Origin: Lomentospora prolificans
Taxonomy: Eukaryota > Ascomycota > Sordariomycetes > Microascales > Microascaceae
Assembly: GCA_029532625.1 (NCBI GenBank)
Contig: JARFXM010000009.1
Coordinates: 2,914,001 to 2,978,000 of the forward strand
Direction of reading: 5' to 3'
Length of the DNA stretch: 64,000 nucleotides
How positions within the stretch are numbered: the first letter of the stretch is position 1; each line of letters opens with the position of its first letter. The notes under the pieces are model-generated. The model made no database searches. It was not told where the DNA came from and saw only the letters and a program-made list of their open reading frames with translations. Position numbers and translations under genes: made by a program. Below, piece after piece: positions 33,173 to 42,768 of the stretch.

Positions 33173-34162
33173 ATGATGGCGTCCGGACACCAATGCCTTG
33201 CCTCGATGGCAAGGCTTGCAATTTCAAACACCCCGCGTCCCATCACCACCCAGCTTCGTCAGACCCTCATCCCATCCATCAGCCATGTGCGCTATGCTAG
33301 CGGAAAGTCGAAGACAAAGAAAACAGGAGGAAAAGGTGCCAGCAGCAAAAAGGTCGAGAGGAAGAAGCTGCCGAAAACTTTCAAGTCTTTTGACCCCACC
33401 GAACAACCCCAATTCTCTCTATGCGATGCTATACGGTAAGTTTTTTGTGCGATTGTGCGGCGTAAAACCTCGGAGAGGAAAATTTACTTACCATCATCGC
33501 CTAGGTATCTGCGGGCTTTCGAAGTCGGAAAGAGGCCACTGAGTGTCAAGTACGAATTATCGATTCGCCTCAAGACCATGCGAAATGGCCCCGTCGTCCG
33601 AGATACCATCAAACTCCCTCACCCCATCACCTCTGGAGAGCGATTTGGCGTGATCTGCCCGGAGGGTAGCGAGATTGCCGCGCAGGCCCTGCAGGCCGGC
33701 GCCACCGTTGCGGGTGAGGAGTCTGTCTTTGAACGAATAAGGAGCGGCGAAATGCCGTTTGATCGATTGCTTTGCCACGAGGACAGCGAGAATGCGCTCA
33801 AGCAGGCCAACTTGGGCAGACTCCTCGGTCCGAAGGGTCTGATGCCCAGTCGCAAGCTTGGCACCATCACCAACAATATTCGCAAGACTATGACCTCTGG
33901 TGCTAGCGAATACCGGGAGCGTGTGGGCGTTGTTCGGATGGTTGTCGGCGAGATGGGCTTCACTCCTCGCATGCTTGCTGACAATGTTGCTGCTCTTGTC
34001 AAGGAAATCAAGGCTCGATGCACTGCGCTTGAGGACGTTACCGAAAAGGCTGTCAGCGAGGTGGTCTTGAGCTCTTCGCACGGGCCTGGATTCAACTTGA
34101 ACGGAAAATACCAATTGACTGATTCAAGGGTAACGGAGGAGGATTTGACGGGCGTCATGTAA
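33173..34162 (+). CDS. mrpl1: Mitochondrial large-subunit ribosomal protein uL1m
   Basis: Two exons (33173-33435 and 33505-34162, phase 2) encode 306 residues. The start has two adjacent ATGs (33173 and 33176). The N-terminal ~60 residues are Arg/Ser/Thr-rich and end in a Lys-rich segment, as expected of a mitochondrial presequence plus linker. The ribosomal L1 fold follows. The family signature LLGPKGLMPSRKLGTITNNI starts near residue 197. In bacteria L1 forms the mobile stalk near the E site, and the mitochondrial protein is taken to do the same. It is divergent from the glutamyl-tRNA synthetase gene and convergent with COG2 (159 bp between stops). Confidence 0.92.
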
Positions 34163-34321
34163 TTGGGTTGGGAACTGTACATCCATTGTAACACTATTAG
34201 CCATACCACATTGTACTGTGGATCTTCTATTCATTGGTATCTCATAAAGCAAAAAATAGCCTTGTCCCCCGAAATGCTCCTCGGCGACCTTTTTTTTTCC
34301 AAACGTTCGCGTGTATAGTTT

Positions 34322-35203
34322 TTATTTGGAGGTTCTGAGAGCCGCCACGGCCTCTTGGCCAGCCCCTAGATTCCGATATAGGCCTAGGTATTTTAGGAGC
34401 CTGGACTGAGCCCGCGGTCCGGAAGCTTTCGCTTCTTTCAGCGCGTTCCCAAGATCTATTAAGAGAGTGTTCCGACACCTGAATATTCGCTCCTCAGCCC
34501 GGATCACGAACGGCGTTTCCCGCCCAACGGTGTCCGCAAGCCGTTCAATGACGATCAGGTGCCGGACCAAAGCGGAGAGCTTGGCTGGCCCCGTGCTCAG
34601 AAGGGGATCAAGGTCGGCGTCGTCCTCATCTTCGTTATCGTCTTCGTCTTCGTCACTAGAGTCAAATAGACCGGTAACGGCATCGTTTTGGGGGTTCACA
34701 GACGCTGAACCAATGGTGAGAAGGTGCTCAAGGTCGGAGATCCTCTCGTCTAGCTCAAGCATGCAGCGTCCAATCTCGATCTGGCTCCGTGTTTCTCCAA
34801 GCTCGGTGTTTAGCTTTTCTGCTTCCTGACCTCGTGCATTGACTCTGGACTTGACTTCCTCCACCGCCCGCCGGAAACCTAGTAGAGCTAGCTTGATATC
34901 TTCGACCTTTTCGTTCCCGCCGCTTAGCTCGTTTCCCAGAGAAAGGAAAGCGGTATAGTTGTTGTTTACGAGTTCTAGGAGCTCAGCGCTGATGGCGGAG
35001 CTCCTCTCACGCAAGTCGGTCCGTAGATCCTCAAGCGTCTGGTGCCTTTGTGGCAGAGATGATAGATACTCTGCTGCTTGGAAGTCCTTGGTGAGGAAGT
35101 CGGACCTAGGTAGGGCTGTTGGAAAAGGGAGCGGGGCATCCTCGTCGTCGGAAGACGACGAAGATGGGAGGTTGAAATCGCGGGATGCGCCGTGACTTGT
35201 CAT
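34322..35203 (-). CDS. cog2: Conserved oligomeric Golgi complex subunit 2 (COG2)
   Basis: A single exon encodes 293 residues from the ATG at 35203, chosen for its better context (GAGAATGAC) and because the protein then starts near the conserved region. An in-frame ATG four codons upstream (35215) is also possible. The COG2 N-terminal domain is clear: LPRSDFLTKDFQAAEYLSS, then coiled-coil helices (LEDLRTDLRERSSAISAELL, ELVNNNYTAFLSLGNEL). An acidic stretch (SSDEDEDDNEDEDDADLDP) interrupts it, and helices around LVRHLIVIERLADTVG follow. COG tethers vesicles in retrograde intra-Golgi traffic. Fungal COG2 is short compared with animal COG2, and this length fits the fungal form. Confidence 0.85.
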   Translation of the reverse strand: MTSHGASRDFNLPSSSSSDDEDAPLPFPTALPRSDFLTKDFQAAEYLSSLPQRHQTLEDLRTDLRERSSAISAELLELVNNNYTAFLSLGNELSGGNEKVEDIKLALLGFRRAVEEVKSRVNARGQEAEKLNTELGETRSQIEIGRCMLELDERISDLEHLLTIGSASVNPQNDAVTGLFDSSDEDEDDNEDEDDADLDPLLSTGPAKLSALVRHLIVIERLADTVGRETPFVIRAEERIFRCRNTLLIDLGNALKEAKASGPRAQSRLLKYLGLYRNLGAGQEAVAALRTSK

Positions 35204-37568
35204 TCTCGGCAGCATTGAATTGTTTATGTTAATTAGGTCGAGGGTTCTACACTGCGAACAGAGAGGTATGGCCCTAATGCATTTGGTTGCGCCAGTAGAC
35301 ATTCCACCATGATAGTACTCTTAATGTTAGCTTGGTGGAGCTCTGGCAGCCCGTGGGGCATAGCCCCTATTAGAGGCTGAGATGGGTTAATTGTATAAGG
35401 AGTGAATTACTATCTCCATGCTACTAACCATGTTATCTCACGTGGCCGTGAAACATGATCGCAGCTGGCCTTGCGATATCGGCGAGACCCTCCTCCACAG
35501 GGTGACTAAGAAAAGTGGGCGAGTCCTGGGCTTGTGGCGAGACCCCTACCTGGCATGACTCAGAGATGACCACATTCTGGTGCCAAACAGGAGCCATTTC
35601 TGTGACGATCTCCCCCATCTGCTACCCATCTCGTGGACTCTAGTTCGAATTATCACTGCTTTATCAATCTTCTGGGGGCTGAGGAGCTGATATGCTCGGT
35701 TGACTGCAGGCACGACATGTATAGAGGGATGCAAATGACATCGGTGAAGTGCACCAACCACGAGAGAGATTCTCATTTCGCAACGTCGGTTTCGCAGTGC
35801 TACCTTGTAGGTTCGGTGACAAACCAGTTATTACCTAATTGGGGTCATAAGGCCAATAATACCCCGCGGCAACCGTCGAGTTCTGGATAGCACATATTAG
35901 GCGTCTGAGGAGGAAGGACCGGGATCCCCTTGATTGAGGGTGGATCGCTTCATCTTGCCTGGTAATCAAGCGGTGGGCGGTTGGAGGTACCGTACTGCTC
36001 GTAGCTCCCCGACCCGTTAGTAGTTGGCAGTCATACCTGAACAGCAGTGCGAGTCGGAGTAGATCTCGCTCGCATCACCGAGCTCCGAGCTTCCGAGCTC
36101 AGGCGAGAATTTCCCTTTGGGTCGGGTACAGGATCGGAAGGACGAGATACGAGCAGGAAAAGCTATCGTTTTCATTTGGCCTGGAACGGAGCCCGTCATT
36201 CTGGCCGAATTCTTACCAAGGGAGGGGCAAAAAGATGTTAAACCCAGGGATTCCCCGCTGGCCTGGACAGTGAGCTCGTCCATTGCTAGGTAAACCGGAG
36301 GAGCCAATGTGATTAATTCCAATTCAAGTGCAGCAAGCACCTTGGAACCCCCGTTCATCCCGTTCATCCCCAAAACCCATTCACCGGAAGCTCGCAAGTA
36401 CGGGAGCGACCTAGATGACCCCCCACGCAACGCATCGCACTATTTGAGGCAAATGAAAGTGTAAAGTGCCACCGAGATCAATCATGACGAGCCAAAGTAA
36501 TAGTGATGTGAGGCCTTTTGCAACGCACGCGATTAGAGGGCTCGGTCGAACCCTTGAGTGGGCCAGGTGGAAAGTACACTTGTAGCCAGCGTGCATGTTT
36601 TCAGGTCGGCTGCTATGGGGCTGGGAAGGGCTGGCGCCAATAGGAGGCGGCGCCCCCCTGCCCGGTTGTCTTTGCAAAATGCTAGTTAATCTTATCAATC
36701 TGATCAATCAGTCGAGAATCCCCAACCGACCAAGTTCCATAGTTACCCTTGTCGACTCCTTGATCGGAGGCTCTTGTTCGGCATACAATTACAAAGACCC
36801 CGACATTCTACATCGAAATGAAATCCAATTCGTGGGCTTCGGTCACACTCTATCGTCAATAACTTCATCTATTCTTTTCACCTTCAATATCCGTGTTCTG
36901 CAGCGTCAGCGCGATCTTGACGTGCTATCTAAGAGAGAGGATAGGAAGCGAAAAGCAGCCGAATAATCGGCCCATCTACCAGCGGCAGGAGTCACAAGGA
37001 AAGGCAAGAAGCCAAGAACCTAGTTCCTTTGGCATAAGCCAGAATTTTCTCGCCCACCCCACAGCCAACCATCCTTCCTGCTCGGAATTTTGTCTCTCTT
37101 AACTATCAAATACTCTTTCATCTCCTTTTTTTCCCAAAACCAGATCCCTTGGACCCTTGCCGGCGCACACCCTGTTTGGTTTTGTGCTCGCGTCAAAGGG
37201 AAGACGAGCTTCGGTTTCACTCACTTGTCGCCGCTGTACGCCTTATTCGCGAGAGCTGCATATCCATACAGGCATCCGACTGTTCGCCAGGGATCTATTG
37301 TTTCCCTCATCGACGACTCGTAACTATACCACCAAGAGCTGGTTTGGATTGGAAGCGTACGAGAGCACACCGGATTCGTCCTTCCGCCTACTGGGACCTC
37401 TGCACCTCCGTCCAACAAGAGACCAGGGGGGGAAAACGATAGCAAACATAGCATTCCTTATTGCCCGTTTTCTACGGGTCTATTTGCATGAAGACCGAAC
37501 TTTGTGGCGAGTCAGAGGCGGGTGTCGACCTCTGGGGCCTGTCTGCAAAGGCAGTGAATAAAAGCACC
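35204..37568. other. Intergenic and hapX upstream region, 2.4 kb
   Basis: The left end is the cog2 promoter. The right ~900 bp form the hapX promoter and leader, with several upstream ATGs. TTATCAATCTGATCAATCAG at 36692-36711 contains a GATA-type core. CCAAT cores occur near 36304 and 36638. Small frames on both strands at 37090-37560 are leader shadows. No gene is supported between 35300 and 36600. Confidence 0.5.
36692..36711. promoter_or_regulatory. GATA-type/CAAT-like motif group upstream of hapX
   Basis: TTATCAATCTGATCAATCAG combines a GATA core (TTATC) with two ATCAATC-like cores about 860 bp upstream of the hapX ATG. HapX homologues are repressed by GATA factors of the SreA type, whose consensus is ATCWGATAA, and this site matches only in part. 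Position and match are suggestive, no more. Confidence 0.2.
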
Positions 37569-39548
37569 ATGGCGGCGGCATTCTCCGACAAAATTTACGC
37601 TGCCCACTCACCACAGGCCAAATTAGAGCCGAGCCCCAGAAACCCCTCACTTGGTCCACCCCAGCAAAACCATTCTCAGTCCACTATTTCCACCACCCCT
37701 ACCCCCAATATTTTCCATCCTCCTTCCATCAAACCCAACCTGCACCTTCCGAATGGCCCGCTGCGGGTATCTATCCGGCCAAATTCACTAACTGCCTCGC
37801 CAACTGTTGCATCGCCATCGAATGCGCACATCAACAAAATGTCGATGGCCTCGGTTATAAGCCCGGATCCGACGCCTGCGCCTCAGCTTATTCCCAAAGT
37901 CTCCATGACCACCAAGGAATGGGTTGTGCCTCCGAGACCTAAGCCCGGCCGCAAGCCCGCCACCGACACTCCTCCGACGAAGAGGAAGGCTCAAAATAGA
38001 GCAGCCCAGAGAGCGTTCAGAGAGCGCCGTGCTGCTCGGGTTGGCGAGCTCGAGGAGCAGCTTGAGGAGCAACGTGAAGAACGTGACAAGGCCGAACGTG
38101 AGCTGAAGGACAAGATCCGAATCCTCGAACTTGACCTTCAGTCTTTCCGATCAAAATGCTCCCTTCTCGAGAACCTGCTCGAGCGCGAACGCCAGGAACG
38201 TATCCGTGTTGAGAGTGAGGCCGAGAATCTTCGCCGCCGATCGGAGTCCACTTTTTCCAATAACCACAACCCCGGCAACAATCTTCCCAGCATCCAACAC
38301 TCACCGAGATATGTGGGCAGCGGAAACATGCAGTACAACCAAACTCACTCTATGCAACCCTCCACAGCCAGCGAGAGCCGACCGCTGACGCGCACCGCCA
38401 TGCAGGCCTTTGCCATCTCACAAATCATCTCTCCTCCCGATCCTTCGGATCCTCTTAGCAGTGCGGCCGACCTCACGTGCGGAAACTGCCAGCCCGGTGG
38501 ACCCTGTGCTTGTGTAGAAGCGGCTATTCGATCCGTTCAAGACGCTTCATGCGGAAAGTGCGGACTTGGGGGGACTTGCCAGTGCATCGAGGATACCATC
38601 AACAGCATTGAGACGCCGCTCCTACCACCTCTCACTCAACAACCTAAGCGTTCGTCATCACCGTCGAATGGCGGGCCTTCGGGTAAGCGCCTACGGGCGG
38701 CTCCCTCGGCGACGCCGGTTACCTCTATCGAGACGGATTTTACGAACGCTTTCAAGAAGAAGGCACCACTTGATCCTCTGGGAGACAAACCCTCCCAGCT
38801 CTCTACCGAGATCACAATGGACATGACTCCCCGCATCACGATCCCTCCGAAAGATGCGTGCGGCTTCTGTGAGGACGGGACATACTGTGTCTGCGCCGAG
38901 GCTGCACTCTCCAGCGCTTCCATGGCTGAGAGCAGCGACTCTACCAGTTCACTACCTTCCATCTTCTCCCACGAAAGCCGAGTGACAGAGGCGACTCAAG
39001 GTCTCTCGCCACCCCCCGAACCTGAAACGATGGCACCCATGCCAATGGAGGTCACCTCCACCGGCGCCATCAAGCTGCGCCAGAGGCAGAGGCTTCCCAA
39101 GAGCGCCCCGACCTCTTCATCCTCCGACTGTGGACCGGGCGGGCCTGGAACTTGTGCTCAGTGTTTGGCGGACCCTCAGTCAGGACTCTTCTGTCGGACT
39201 CTTGCAGCGATTAATGGCGCTGGCAATAAGAACGGCGGCGGTTGTTGTGGCGGCGCTGGCCCAGGTGGTGGTTGCTGCAAGTCGAACAACAATGGTAGCA
39301 GCAACGCCAGCAAGACCAGGCCTATCGGTATTAGTATTGCCGATACCTACAAGACGCTTTCGACACATCGCAACTTTGACCAAGCGTTCGAAGAGATTGG
39401 GACCTGGCTCCCCAAACTCAAGGTTGTCAAGCGCCGAGAAGAGGATGAGCCATCCTCCCCAAATAGGCCAGCCACTGAAATTGACGTGGCGAGTATTATG
39501 ACAACCCTCAAGTTTCTTGACGTCCGTTTCCGCGCCAACAAACAATAG
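37569..39548 (+). CDS. hapX: HapX, iron-regulatory bZIP subunit of the CCAAT-binding complex
   Basis: A single exon encodes 659 residues from the ATG at 37569, which has a strong context (CACCATGGC). The frame stays open upstream to an ATG at 37488. A Pro/Ser-rich N-terminus leads to the Hap4-like CBC-binding motif KEWVVPPRPKPGRKPAT (from residue 116), a basic region KRKAQNRAAQRAFRERRAAR (about 139-158) and a long coiled coil to about 210. Four Cys-rich regions follow: CGNCQPGGPCAC (304), CGKCGLGGTCQC (328), CGFCEDGTYCVC (431) and CGPGGPGTCAQC...FC (521). An additional CCGGAGPGGGCC lies at 559. The C-terminus ends in a conserved helix region. In Aspergillus and relatives HapX represses iron-consuming pathways when iron is scarce and activates vacuolar iron storage when iron is high. 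The Cys-rich regions sense Fe-S clusters. Confidence 0.95.
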   Translation: MAAAFSDKIYAAHSPQAKLEPSPRNPSLGPPQQNHSQSTISTTPTPNIFHPPSIKPNLHLPNGPLRVSIRPNSLTASPTVASPSNAHINKMSMASVISPDPTPAPQLIPKVSMTTKEWVVPPRPKPGRKPATDTPPTKRKAQNRAAQRAFRERRAARVGELEEQLEEQREERDKAERELKDKIRILELDLQSFRSKCSLLENLLERERQERIRVESEAENLRRRSESTFSNNHNPGNNLPSIQHSPRYVGSGNMQYNQTHSMQPSTASESRPLTRTAMQAFAISQIISPPDPSDPLSSAADLTCGNCQPGGPCACVEAAIRSVQDASCGKCGLGGTCQCIEDTINSIETPLLPPLTQQPKRSSSPSNGGPSGKRLRAAPSATPVTSIETDFTNAFKKKAPLDPLGDKPSQLSTEITMDMTPRITIPPKDACGFCEDGTYCVCAEAALSSASMAESSDSTSSLPSIFSHESRVTEATQGLSPPPEPETMAPMPMEVTSTGAIKLRQRQRLPKSAPTSSSSDCGPGGPGTCAQCLADPQSGLFCRTLAAINGAGNKNGGGCCGGAGPGGGCCKSNNNGSSNASKTRPIGISIADTYKTLSTHRNFDQAFEEIGTWLPKLKVVKRREEDEPSSPNRPATEIDVASIMTTLKFLDVRFRANKQ

Positions 39549-42500
39549 GCTTTCAGACCTTTGGTCAGAAGATGCTAATGATGGGTGACTTGCGTTTGAA
39601 CTGTTTGCTTTCTAACCAAGGGTAATTGGGTATCTAGGGCGTGATCAAGGCTGGGTTATATAAAAGTAACTGCAAGGTTCAATTAAATTTTTTGTGCTTT
39701 TTCTTTCCTTTATTTAGGGCGTCCGATGGGTATGCTTGTTGCATGCGGTGGCCCTTGTCACTAGGCTGGGATGGAGGTTGATGTCAAGACACCCTCAGAG
39801 TGGGTGAGAAGGATTTGTAAGGGGATCCAAGTTCTACGATCGTCATACTATATATAAACGGAAGCTATCTCTCCTTCGTGGGTTGAATTGATCTATTCTC
39901 CAGGCAAGATACTTTATTGAGGCCGCAATTGAATTATGCAACTCGAATAGCGCGTCGTCATCCTCGACGCGTATTAATATTTGCTTCAGGTTTGAAGCCA
40001 GCGACTAGGTCCAGCGCAATCAAATCTCAAGAGGAAGCCCTCGCCTTGCTACGTCATCTTTCCCATATATACCAAGGTATCTCCAACCTACCACCAGGGG
40101 GCGGAGTGCAGGTTCTTGAATACGACGTTATTTCGTACAGCCAGCCATGCATACAATGGTCGACACCTTCAGAATTTGTGTTCGTCGAGCCATACAGGGG
40201 CCTAGAAAGCCATGGCTGTAGGCGTATGCCTAGGGAGATACTGAGGGTCTCCATAGGGGGAAGAACACATGGCCACGGCTGTACCTACAGTAGCGTCGTG
40301 GCTGACGCGGTGAACCGGCAACAGGCTCTGATAGAGGTAACACTGCGCGATCAGGTAGGTTTACTATTACACGTCCTCTGAGGCGCTTGGGTGACGGGAA
40401 GTCGGTCTTGTGCCATGCTAGATGACAAGATTGAGGAGGGTGTGTAGTTTCCACCGAGCGGCATACACAGCCTGACTCTTGGTTATTTTGCTGGACGAAT
40501 CAAATTCTGTGGTCCTCGAGACAGCTATGAAGTGAAGGATTACTCTATGTTGGCCAAAGTCAGCCCGAAACTGCGACGTCGCGGCCAACCGCATATCGAA
40601 GCAACATAAGAGAGGTATCACGGATACATCTGTTTCCCTAAGTATTACCTTTTGCGTGGAAAGCTTATCAATATATACTAGTAGGCAGGAACCCTCATAA
40701 CTTATACGATTTCCCAACGGAGCGGTGACCGTTGGAGCCTGTTCGGGGCCAGCCGGCTTGGTTAGCCCTAGCCCAATCCCTAAAGCGCGAAAGATGGGTA
40801 GACTCGGCTATGCGCCACGGAGTCAACGATGCCCTGCTGAATGGGAAAATTTTGCTCGAATCGTCGAGAAGACCTTGGTCAGAAAACGAAATCGAGCTGT
40901 GCAGATGAGCTGAAATCACTCCAGGATCATGACAGGATTTGATGGCCGTTGTCTCAAGTACCCCTTGCCTTCCAGACCCATCCAACGACCGAGTCTGGTT
41001 ACACGTGACAACTTTCCTAGATCCCTAACGGCGAAATAGTTGGGCATGCGCCACGAGAGGGAGTGTGAGGGGCGGTCTCCCGTGAGAGAGGCCTGGCAAC
41101 TTATTGCTAAAGGGTGGGAGCCACCGGCCAAGCACTGTGGAGAATTTGAGACAGACAAAGACCCTCGGCCAGAAGCAGACCCTATTGGCCAGCGATGGAG
41201 TCGAGCCGGGACTCAGGGATCTCGCCCGTGGTTGGGGTGTCGTCCATAGTTGAGGAGGAAAAGAGAAGTTGGATGGTCAAAGATGGTGGGTGGGGAGGGA
41301 GGAAGGGGGAAATAGTCCAAGCATGATTGGGCGGTGTCGGTGTGAGTTGGCGGGCAGGCGTGGACGATGGAGATTGGACGAAAGCGAGTGGTCAAGGTTC
41401 CCGGATGGGGTAGTGAGGCCCTTGTCTTGTTCTCATCACTGGACGTGGATCAATATGTATCCCTTGCCATGCAATGACAACTCAGAAGAGCCCGGGAGGT
41501 CAGGCCTCAGTGGCAAGTCTTTTCTTTTTTGTCTCGGCTTGTCCAAGGAGGACGGGCACGGCGGTACAAAGCGATATTTCTTCATGTGTTGCACGCCCCC
41601 CTACTCCTTTCCATGGTGGTGGATTAGACGCATTCTAGCCAATCCATTATGTTTAGCTGGCGAAGAGGATGCCAGGCTCAGAGACGCCAGGCTGATACCA
41701 GCGAGATAACCTCCACCACTGATCAATCTACGGGTAGGTGGTGGTGTAATACCCCGCGGTGGCCACTAAGCTGAGTCTTTTTCTGGGGGTTCCTCCGCTG
41801 GCTCTCCAGCACCTGCCCTGAACATTGAACCGCCTCGATCGGTTTGACTGCCCAGGTCTCTCGGCCCCGACTTGTGAACTGGTCCCGTAATGTGCTCGAA
41901 GATGGAACATGGAACGAATACGTAGGATCCTCTCCATCCAGCCATCATCCATGCTTTGCCTTGCAGCCAGCAGGGGACACTTGATTAGGGTAGGAAATGG
42001 AGTGGCGTGCGACTTGCCAACTCATGCTCCATGCGACATCACAGCCAGCTCTGTTGCTTAGTGCTGGCAAATAATTTAGACCGTGTAATTGGGGCCTTGC
42101 CTGGCTGCAGCCAGTAGACAGTTAACTAACGCCAGCTGGCCAATCGTACCGTTTTCTGCCTGGCATGGCACTCGAGTACTTGGAATCCTGCTGTTGGTAC
42201 GTTCAGTGTTCATCCTAGCCTAGCCTCCCCGACGATATACCTCAACATTTGATATCTCCCTCGCCCATCTATTCTCACCGAGAGTTTTGTTTTTTCTGTT
42301 CTTTTCCCGACTACGAAGTCTTCCATATTTTAGGCTGTGGACAACTGCCATGAGCGTTGACAACCGTTGAGCTTTGCGCCTCTTGTGCCAACTCTCCATC
42401 CCCTTGACCCAACCTCCTTTCTACATACCTACCCCTCCCTCCCTCTTCCTCCCTCTCTCTCCTTCCCCACACAGCGACTGGGGGGAACCAAATCAGGCCT

Positions 42501-42764
42501 TCCACCAGCCAAGAGGAAAAAAAAAGGGAAACAAGCTCCCGGAGCCCGACACTGAATCATTTCTCTCCGTCTCTCGCCTTTTTCTCCTTGATCTCCCCCC
42601 CAGCTGTTATGCACCCAGGCGACTGTATATAGTTATTTCGGTTGACGCCGTCGACCAACTGCTCCTACGCGCCAGGAGAGCTAAACCTTATCCTCTAGCT
42701 TCAGGCGTCTAGCGCAAGGCACCTGCAACGTCGTTCCCACGCCACCATACTTCATGGGCGCATT
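39549..42764. other. Intergenic, 3.2 kb, with a GGCTGG/CCAGCC cluster near its right end
   Basis: The left end is the hapX 3' UTR. A TATATATAA sequence at about 39848-39856 precedes an open frame (39917-40381) that lacks an ATG near its start and any motif, so no gene is called. The right 700 bp are the promoter and pyrimidine-rich leader of the 1,826-residue protein gene. A motif cluster lies at 41960-42170. Confidence 0.5.
41960..42170. repeat. Cluster of GGCTGG / CCAGCC motifs
   Basis: Copies include GCAGCCAGCAGG near 41965, CAGCCAGCT at 42043, CTGGCTGCAGCCAG at 42101-42114, and GCCAGCTGGCCAAT at 42131-42144. They lie 600-800 bp upstream of the next start codon. Confidence 0.45.
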
Positions 42765-42768
42765 ATGA
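42754..42768 (+). promoter_or_regulatory. Four-codon uORF overlapping the start of the following gene
   Basis: ATG GGC GCA TTA TGA encodes MGAL. Its TGA overlaps the inferred main ATG at 42765-42767 as ATGA. Such an arrangement forces ribosomes that use the uORF to reinitiate or to be lost. A further in-frame ATG at 42774 could serve as an alternative start. Confidence 0.45.

Noticed and set aside
39917..40381. 154-codon + frame after a TATATATAA sequence
   Set aside because: It opens with a non-ATG codon, has no early ATG and shows no motif.
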